Origin: an uncultured Porphyromonadaceae bacterium
Lineage (GTDB): Bacteria; Bacteroidota; Bacteroidia; Bacteroidales; Muribaculaceae
Direction of reading: 5' to 3'
NCBI GenBank assembly: GCA_947174735.1
Contig: CAMWKC010000138.1
Coordinates: forward strand, 1 to 6,180
DNA length: 6,180 bases
In this document: one piece after another, positions 3,301 through 6,180 of the stretch
How the letters are laid out: each line of letters begins with the position of its first letter
How positions within the stretch are numbered: the first letter of the stretch is position 1
Notes under the pieces: model-generated
Database searches by the model: none
What the model was told of the DNA's origin: nothing
Seen by the model: the letters and a program-made list of their open reading frames with translations, nothing else
Made by a program: the position numbers and the translations under genes

Positions 3301-6180
3301 AATAGTAGAACCATAACTCAATCTCATGATTCTGAGGCATCCATGGACCGGAAGTAGCAGAATGAACCCATCTAAGTGCCAACTGGCCTCCAGTCATATT
3401 AACGTTCTGTTCAGGCCATATTCTGTAATACGCTTCAGGCTCATAGTGGAATATGCTCGGATTTGCAAAGACATCAACACCATTATCATAGAGTTTGAAG
3501 GCTACACCCGGACGTATATAAGAGTTGTTCCTTGAAGAAGGCTGCTGATAATTGGGAAGATAAAGAGTAAAATATGTATCTTGAGCACCAACACCGTAAC
3601 GATTGAGATCACCACTGTAACCAGATACCGCGACACGCGACTTGTCAACCTTTATCCAATAGTAATCCTTTTGCTCTACGGGAGCCTGATAGAGCGAGAG
3701 TTTCGCCCACCATGTAGAAGGAACGCTATAGCTCTCCTCAGATCCCTTAGGAACTTCCAAAGAGATTTTGAAAGCATCCTGGGGGAAGGGAGACATGTTA
3801 CCGCAAGTCGGAGCCACCTTAGGTTTAGCGATGATCTTCTTCAGACCTACGCAGGCAGAGAAGGCACCGTCACCGATGTAGTTCACATTAGCAGGTATAG
3901 TGAGTTCCGAAATCTGTGTACAACGTGCGAAAGCATTCTTATTGATGCGCTCGAGATTGTTGGGGAGTATCACAGTGCGGAGTGCAGAGAGAGAGCCTGC
4001 GCTCGTGGGAGCAAAAGCGTTCTCAGGAATAGAGTTACCGGTCATAGCCGCACCCTTGATAGTTACATCGGCCATGTCAAGGTCGATGATGACGCTGGCG
4101 TGTGCACGAAGAGCATCGAAATCGTTGACAAGCATAGTACCCATGAGCTTGACACGTGCGGGGCAGTCAACGAGCTTGGAAGCAAGTTGACCTTCCTGTA
4201 TGTTGAATACCATGTAGTCACCGGCATCGGCATCTTTCACAGTGATAGTAACGTCAAGGTCTTCAAGCACTGCCGGAATGGAAACATTGGCGACAGCTAC
4301 GTTGGTAGCCTTGGTCTCTCCGTTGACTGAAACAGTCACACGCTGTGCGGGATTGATAGCGGAAACCTTAACACTGAAAGGCATACCACGTACTACCTGA
4401 GATGCACCACCTTCGATTTTCGCACCTGTAACGCTTTCAGGCATAGTGACGTTATGGTAGATCACAGGATTGTTGACAGCCTCAAGGCGGTCAGTAATGG
4501 TATCGGCCTCAGCCTCTACAAGCTGCCAGTCTTTCTTATTATAAGAAGTGGCAAGACGGATCTGGTTGCCCTCTTTTATCTGTGCTTCCTTCACCTGACA
4601 ATAGAAATTGTAGGTAAGGGTTTCGCCAGTGCGGCTGTAATAGTTGCTTATGATCGAAGATATGAACTCCTTGATACCACCATTCTTATCGGTAAGTACC
4701 ATACCGTAGAACTTGGCTGCATCATCTCCCTTAGGAATCTTGATAGCATTCGCACGTACGACAAACGACTTGTTGAAAGGAACGTTCACAACCTCTGAAA
4801 CAAGACCTATACCACCTAAATCACCGGTGAGTTTCCAGGTATTGTCGGCCGTAGTTGCCTGAGCATGCTTGAACTCAGCGTGAATTAAGGTATTGCTGTT
4901 AATAGTTGCGCGATAGATACCGGCTGCATCGGCAGTGAGGCGTGTAGAGTTGGCATATACTATCATAGTAGCATCCTCAAAGGAGTCATCGGTATCAAGC
5001 TCGAACTCATAGATATCACCCTTGTTGAACTTAGTTCCTTCAGTGCGGGTAGTGAACTTCAAGCCTTTCTTCTCTGCTACAGTTACGGAGAACGTTGTAA
5101 CCGGTACGGGATCCTCCTCTATAATCTCTTTGAAGTCCTGCCAGTATTCCTTAGACTTATAAGCTGCGGATGCCCCTACAGGAACAACAAGCTTTGCCTG
5201 GGGAGTATTGGTAAATACACACCAGTTAATCCAAGGAACAGCTGCACGGCGGGTAATCACTTCACGAAGGTTAGTACAATTGGCAAATACATTGTATTCC
5301 CAAGTACCGACTGAAGCCGGAATCTCTATTGAAGTCAAACCGGTATTACCCAAGCAAGCATTCTTAAAGGTAGTAAGATTTGAGGGAAGAATTATAGTCT
5401 GAAGCGAACGATAATCCCTGAATGCATTCTTGGGAAGTGCATTAGCCGGATTGGCGCCGCTTGCAACTATATTTACCTGAGAAATGTCGAGACGATTTAT
5501 CTTCATGCGCTCGCGGATGAAGGCGAAATCCTCTGCATTCATGGTACCGAACAGAGTTAGATCCTTGATTGAGGAAGTCTCGTTATCATCGAGCATAGTC
5601 TGAAGCTTACCTGCTTCAAGCCAGAGGGTGCTCTTTTCACGTACGTCGGCAGCATTCTGAATTACAAGGGTTACAGTCTGATCCTCCAATACGTTAACCA
5701 ACTTATAGTTGTCCGAAGCGTCAGGAGTAAGAATAAAACCGTTTGCCTTTACAGTTATCACCTTGTCAACAGACTTAGGTACTACCTTAAATGAATAATC
5801 ACGACCCTTGATAACTCTAAGCTCATTAGCAGAGACATCTGCATCGCTGGAAGAAGCAGGGAGGGTGACATTGAAGTAAGGTATGGACCCGTTCTTTGCA
5901 AGCATCTCACCGGGAGCTAACAGATCACCGGCTACAGGAAGCCATTTGTCTGAGTCGTTAGACTTGGTTACAAGACGCACTACATCGCCATCTCCTACCG
6001 ATATACCGGAAGGAAGTGTACAGTTAAAATCAATATATTTACGAATCTGAAGTGCCCATAGAGTGAAATTGCTACCGTCGTTCAGAAGAGCCTTCTGATT
6101 ACCGGCTGCATCAAAAAGTGCTACCGACAGCTTGCCGTTGAAATCAGTATTTGAGATATTCTTCAAAGCACCGGCACGTA
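389..6180 (-). CDS. Giant BspA-like leucine-rich repeat surface protein with C-terminal type IX sorting domain (5' partial)
   Basis: A frame of over 1,925 codons, with no internal stop, ends in TAA at 391-389 and runs off the right edge. The first candidate start is a TTG at 6166-6164. I reject it: the preceding codons (R-A-G-A) are in frame, and R-A-G-A-L-K-N aligns with R-A-N-A-I-K-I at 471-477. The true start and signal peptide are therefore outside the window. Residues from the TTG: module A 1-350 (beta1 1-104, beta2 112-171, LRR_5 block 200-350), an extra beta2 372-433, module B 443-829 (beta1, beta2 584-644, LRR 671-829), module C 833-1240 (aromatic beta1, beta2 1006-1075, LRR 1097-1240), a beta region about 1250-1465, a chitobiase-C-terminal-like domain 1470-1552, two W-N-W-I repeats 1558-1722, a GDECRG domain 1740-1840, and the sorting domain 1850-1925. 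LRR_5/BspA proteins are known as surface adhesins in Bacteroidota. No catalytic motif was seen, so adhesin or glycan binding is inference. The gene stands alone, with a strong hairpin just after the stop. Confidence 0.95.
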   Translation of the reverse strand, partial: RAGALKNISNTDFNGKLSVALFDAAGNQKALLNDGSNFTLWALQIRKYIDFNCTLPSGISVGDGDVVRLVTKSNDSDKWLPVAGDLLAPGEMLAKNGSIPYFNVTLPASSSDADVSANELRVIKGRDYSFKVVPKSVDKVITVKANGFILTPDASDNYKLVNVLEDQTVTLVIQNAADVREKSTLWLEAGKLQTMLDDNETSSIKDLTLFGTMNAEDFAFIRERMKINRLDISQVNIVASGANPANALPKNAFRDYRSLQTIILPSNLTTFKNACLGNTGLTSIEIPASVGTWEYNVFANCTNLREVITRRAAVPWINWCVFTNTPQAKLVVPVGASAAYKSKEYWQDFKEIIEEDPVPVTTFSVTVAEKKGLKFTTRTEGTKFNKGDIYEFELDTDDSFEDATMIVYANSTRLTADAAGIYRATINSNTLIHAEFKHAQATTADNTWKLTGDLGGIGLVSEVVNVPFNKSFVVRANAIKIPKGDDAAKFYGMVLTDKNGGIKEFISSIISNYYSRTGETLTYNFYCQVKEAQIKEGNQIRLATSYNKKDWQLVEAEADTITDRLEAVNNPVIYHNVTMPESVTGAKIEGGASQVVRGMPFSVKVSAINPAQRVTVSVNGETKATNVAVANVSIPAVLEDLDVTITVKDADAGDYMVFNIQEGQLASKLVDCPARVKLMGTMLVNDFDALRAHASVIIDLDMADVTIKGAAMTGNSIPENAFAPTSAGSLSALRTVILPNNLERINKNAFARCTQISELTIPANVNYIGDGAFSACVGLKKIIAKPKVAPTCGNMSPFPQDAFKISLEVPKGSEESYSVPSTWWAKLSLYQAPVEQKDYYWIKVDKSRVAVSGYSGDLNRYGVGAQDTYFTLYLPNYQQPSSRNNSYIRPGVAFKLYDNGVDVFANPSIFHYEPEAYYRIWPEQNVNMTGGQLALRWVHSATSGPWMPQNHEIELWFYYSINFENKAGADGIKAQIVEKPEGCEWNNVPMVYFKYKEGNSPYPNTEVKPVLYREGSEIKFQLTDIPPKTEPVVNLMTKVMTKPGTTPEYEEREMTLESQSGVYTIPALEGDTWIRISTVTQYEEGDLIPAEALSSFDKEDVVAFTELAVTGEMSEEEFEMIRDNFDSIEVLDLSGIENESIPEGAFAGMENLQEVTLPSTVTEIGAGAFEGCTNIETLTLPSVAAIGEGAFEGCTSLTSLIIPSAGKAPANAPARVKARVAAGTAITVESFKGMNPNCLIYLGSVDIPNAEELNIILSIDNDRVAASDINLDGNYAFSAPAGFNLGDHQISFTVDIPGSLDSDEISGWKGLMLPFAPTKWSIDPEIAKEIEKREGSGLHVFSFANEESDLLTKQTKFDANKPYLANVAAPYRSVPITFIAYSAQNDTIYDVPSTPLPEETVAKGKNFSLYGSFNGETTLGVCYTLNETASSFVRPATDEKVAVCSFDAYLRANDGIDIAEFAIGEHPIWVFDPVATGIRGGKLYSGSKIEIGSDTKGADIYYTLDESDPSDSTNPERKKYEGPFDREGDEMNVRAFAEYNGKENVYKSDVVTINYKLQKVDLGYDLAQNWNWISHNMESPVTVSDFVGGDKTTAVNHILSQTQEVIRDPKYGLVGSLKELVPAVAYKLCADEATSARVAGIAYNPTDTVQLHTGWNWIGCPVDDASLLVNDLLAALEAEEGDMLVGLEGYAEADAEGTWNGALQSLTPGVGYMFFSKSDKEFVYSFAPVKDTKDMSAKVVSNAPWAVDIHKYASVMPLTACLVAEDGSKIDASEYAVGAFCGDECRGTGVYVNGMVMINVHGNPGDQLSFRFITPENEEILSVSELVFDENQLYSMSAPYAISLEGTTVAVETISGADFEVVSEKGTVSLNGDLSSVESLEVYDLAGHRVAMATKVNGSHLSAAGLESGVHIIVVRTADACLYRKVMVK
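392..619 (-). other. Type IX secretion C-terminal sorting domain (Por_Secre_tail type)
   Basis: The last 75 or so residues carry the usual type A sorting-domain layout: V-S-L-N-G-D, then L-E-V-Y-D-L-A-G-H-R-V (1876-1886), then L-E-S-G-V-H-I-I-V-V-R (1902-1912), ending L-Y-R-K-V-M-V-K at the C-terminus. In the family this domain directs passage through the outer membrane by the type IX system and is normally cleaved off, often with attachment to anionic lipopolysaccharide. One small deviation is His1907, where most family members have Tyr (G-V-Y). Placement at the very end of the protein fits the known rule for this signal. The organism should therefore encode Por/Spr components elsewhere. Confidence 0.88.
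647..949 (-). other. GAFxGDECRG beta-domain preceding the sorting domain
   Basis: Residues 1740-1840 contain A-V-G-A-F-C-G-D-E-C-R-G-T-G (1772-1785), followed by M-I-N-V-H-G-N-P-G-D-Q-L-S-F-R-F and a hydrophobic ending L-Y-S-M-S-A-P-Y. This V-G-A-F-x-G-D-E-C-R-G pattern followed by a G-x-x-x-L-x-F-R strand is one I recognise from several large exported Bacteroidales proteins, where it tends to sit just before the sorting domain. Its function is not established to my knowledge. In this copy Cys1777 and Cys1781 lie four residues apart and could pair or bind a metal, but that is inference. Confidence 0.6.
992..1504 (-). repeat. Two tandem W-N-W-I domains within the surface protein
   Basis: Residues 1558-1637 and 1644-1722 are two diverged copies of one domain of about 80 residues. 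Each starts with an N/G-W-N-W-I motif (1565-1569 and 1650-1654). Each later has a matching L-x-P-x-V-x-Y segment (L-V-P-A-V-A-Y-K-L at 1616-1624 and L-T-P-G-V-G-Y-M-F at 1702-1710) followed by a closing beta-strand. The domain is typical of Bacteroidota secreted proteins, usually near the C-terminal end. The paired tryptophans at the start of each copy could be structural or could contact a ligand; the sequence does not decide this. Confidence 0.65.
1511..1759 (-). other. Chitobiase/beta-hexosaminidase C-terminal-like (CHB_HEX_C) domain
   Basis: Residues 1470-1552 read as the family pattern: G-S-K-I-E-I-G-S-D-T-K-G-A-D-I-Y-Y-T-L-D (1482-1501), then S-D-P-S-D, then K-Y-E-G-P-F (1515-1520), then M-N-V-R-A-F-A (1527-1533), and a final Y-K-S-D-V-V-T-I-N-Y strand. 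The I-Y-Y-T-L-D-x-S-D-P core is the hallmark. This is an immunoglobulin-like accessory domain found in many exported bacterial proteins, often as a spacer between a functional domain and the C-terminal tail. No hexosaminidase catalytic domain is present in the window. Confidence 0.8.
1772..2326 (-). other. Bacteroidales beta-domain with W-K-G-L-M-L-P-F motif
   Basis: Residues 1281-1465 lie between the last LRR block and the CHB_HEX_C-like domain. Landmarks are G-W-K-G-L-M-L-P-F (1303-1311), F-D-A-N-K-P-Y-L-A-N-V (1353-1363), F-S-L-Y-G-S-F-N (1403-1410), C-Y-T-L-N (1418-1422) and F-D-A-Y-L-R-A (1442-1448). The order 'LPF ... A-N-K-P-Y ... F-x-L-x-G-S/T-F ... Y-x-L-N ... F-x-A-Y' is a pattern I recognise from many large Bacteroidales LRR and lipoprotein-like surface proteins. 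It has no established biochemical role that I know of. The call is based on motif order only. Confidence 0.5.
2447..2878 (-). repeat. Third LRR_5 block (module C)
   Basis: Residues 1097-1240. It opens with the block cap L-A-V-T-G-E-M-S-E-E-E-F, then E-V-L-D-L-S-G. Two near-consensus LRR_5 units follow: L-Q-E-V-T-L-P-S-T-V-T-E-I-G-A-G-A-F-E-G-C (1148-1168) and I-E-T-L-T-L-P-S-V-A-A-I-G-E-G-A-F-E-G-C (1171-1190), spaced 22 residues (66 bases) cysteine to cysteine. The two units remain alike at the DNA level, more so than any other LRR pair here. Unlike blocks A and B, this one lacks the V-P-x-G-x-x-x-x-Y-x-x-x-x-W closing cap. It has instead an Ala/Pro/basic insert (1200-1220) and ends C-L-I-Y-L-G. 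Confidence 0.85.
2942..3670 (-). other. Diverged beta1-beta2 pair of module C (aromatic-rich)
   Basis: Residues 833-1075. The first part (833-1003) can be laid over the beta1 domains of modules A and B through G-V-A-F-K-L-Y-D-N-G (887-896) and L-A-L-R-W-V-H-S-A-T-S-G-P-W-M-P (929-944), which match K-L-S-V-A-L-F-D and V-V-R-L-V-T-K-x-x-x-x-x-K-W-L-P in module A. It is longer than those copies and unusually rich in Tyr, Trp and Asn (for example D-Y-Y-W, F-H-Y-E-P-E-A-Y-Y-R-I-W, L-W-F-Y-Y). The second part (1006-1075) matches the beta2 pattern: Y-R-E-G-S-E-I-K-F and later S-G-V-Y-T-I-P-A-L-E-G. The aromatic surface suggests ligand or glycan contact, which is inference. Confidence 0.55.
3680..4156 (-). 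repeat. Second LRR_5 block (module B)
   Basis: Residues 671-829. The block starts with the cap V-K-L-M-G-T-M-L-V-N-D-F, then V-I-I-D-L-D-M-A-D. LRR_5 units follow: L-R-T-V-I-L-P-N-N-L-E-R-I-N-K-N-A-F-A-R-C (729-749) and I-S-E-L-T-I-P-A-N-V-N-Y-I-G-D-G-A-F-S-A-C (752-772). It ends with the typical closing cap I-S-L-E-V-P-K-G-S-E-E-S-Y and W-W-A-K-L. These units are the BspA-type leucine-rich repeats known from Tannerella, Prevotella and other Bacteroidales surface proteins, which form a curved protein-binding solenoid. Confidence 0.88.
4235..4840 (-). other. beta1-beta2 pair of module B
   Basis: Residues 443-644. Beta1 includes V-V-R-A-N-A-I-K-I-P (469-478), F-Y-G-M-V-L-T-D-K-N-G-G (486-497), N-Q-I-R-L-A-T-S-Y-N-K-K-D-W-Q-L-V (534-550) and the junction strand N-N-P-V-I-Y-H-N-V-T-M-P (565-576). 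Beta2 includes V-V-R-G-M-P-F-S-V-K-V (591-601), V-T-V-S-V-N-G (610-616) and V-L-E-D-L-D-V-T-I-T-V (633-643). The same landmarks recur in module A, with N-G-S-I-P-Y-F-N-V-T-L-P and V-L-E-D-Q-T-V-T-L-V-I. This shows a duplicated two-domain unit placed before each LRR block. No family name is claimed. Confidence 0.6.
4868..5053 (-). other. Extra beta2 domain between modules A and B
   Basis: Residues 372-433 contain F-N-K-G-D-I-Y-E-F-E-L, then V-Y-A-N-S-T-R-L-T-A-D-A-A-G-I-Y-R-A (403-420) and I-H-A-E-F. This aligns closely with the beta2 domain of module A: V-I-K-G-R-D-Y-S-F-K-V, then V-K-A-N-G-F-I-L-T-P-D-A-S-D-N-Y-K-L (139-156). It follows the closing cap of the first LRR block, so the copy is a linker domain outside the regular module order. 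Confidence 0.55.
5117..5569 (-). repeat. First LRR_5 block (module A)
   Basis: Residues 200-350. The cap is L-T-L-F-G-T-M-N-A-E-D-F-A-F-I-R, then I-N-R-L-D-I-S. Units: L-P-K-N-A-F (244-249), L-Q-T-I-I-L-P-S-N-L-T-T-F-K-N-A-C-L-G-N (255-274), L-T-S-I-E-I-P-A-S-V-G-T-W-E-Y-N-V-F-A-N-C (277-297) and L-R-E-V. The closing cap is L-V-V-P-V-G-A-S-A-A-Y, then W-Q-D-F-K-E-I-I-E. The units are more degenerate than in the other blocks (the I-G-x-x-A-F core is lost in the middle unit), but the caps make the assignment secure. Confidence 0.85.
5654..6180 (-). other. beta1-beta2 pair of module A, cut by the window edge
   Basis: The window opens inside a beta1 domain. R-A-G-A-L-K-N is followed by F-N-G-K-L-S-V-A-L-F-D-A-A-G-N-Q (9-24), D-G-D-V-V-R-L-V-T-K-S-N (59-70) and D-K-W-L-P-V-A-G (73-80). 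Beta2 at 112-171 contains R-V-I-K-G-R-D-Y-S-F-K-V and V-L-E-D-Q-T-V-T-L-V-I. The N-terminal strands of beta1, present in module B from about residue 443, are missing here because they lie beyond the edge. More modules of the same kind may lie upstream. Confidence 0.6.

Noticed and set aside
3581..4330. 249-codon plus-strand open frame opposite the surface-protein gene
   Set aside because: It lies wholly antisense to repeated domains that are clearly coding on the minus strand, shows no recognisable domain, and is explained by the codon composition of the real frame.

Overview
The window is almost entirely one minus-strand gene. It encodes the C-terminal 1,930 or so residues of a very large, secreted, leucine-rich-repeat (BspA/LRR_5-type) surface protein. 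It comes most likely from a gut Bacteroidales bacterium (Muribaculaceae/Prevotella-like). That assignment rests on the protein architecture, not on a marker gene: LRR_5 blocks with the Bacteroidales-style caps (G-T-M-x-x-x-D-F before, V-P-x-G-x-x-x-x-Y-x-x-x-x-W after), a chitobiase-type C-terminal domain, a G-A-F-x-G-D-E-C-R-G domain, and a C-terminal type IX secretion (Por secretion) sorting domain ending R-K-V-M-V-K.

Layout, left to right. Positions 1-200 hold no confident gene. The left edge could be the end of a plus-strand gene or the start of a minus-strand exported protein; a short minus-strand reading frame at 161-108 looks like a signal peptide but stops after 17 codons. Positions 201-230 form a hairpin, 241-292 a purine-rich direct-repeat spacer, and 293-350 a perfect 26-bp inverted repeat that is the obvious terminator of the large gene. 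A small cUUCGg tetraloop hairpin (351-362) abuts it. From 391 to the right edge everything is coding on the minus strand.

Residue numbers count from the TTG at 6166-6164, which is only the first possible start codon in the window, not the real start. The frame stays open to the edge, and the codons before the TTG read R-A-G-A and align with an internal copy of the same domain. The protein has three modules. Each is built from a beta-domain with a W-x-P/L-V ending (beta1), a second beta-domain with a K/R-G-x-x-Y/F-x-F/V pattern (beta2), and an LRR_5 block. The third module is much diverged: aromatic-rich beta1, Ala/Pro/basic insert, no C-terminal cap. A Bacteroidales beta-domain, a CHB_HEX_C-like domain, a tandem pair of W-N-W-I domains, the GDECRG domain and the sorting domain follow.

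Inferred biology: the protein is exported by the Sec system (its signal peptide would lie outside the window), crosses the outer membrane by the type IX system and is displayed or released as a multi-domain adhesin or glycan-interacting protein. No enzymatic active site was recognised. No second gene, mobile element, CRISPR array or RNA gene can be supported.
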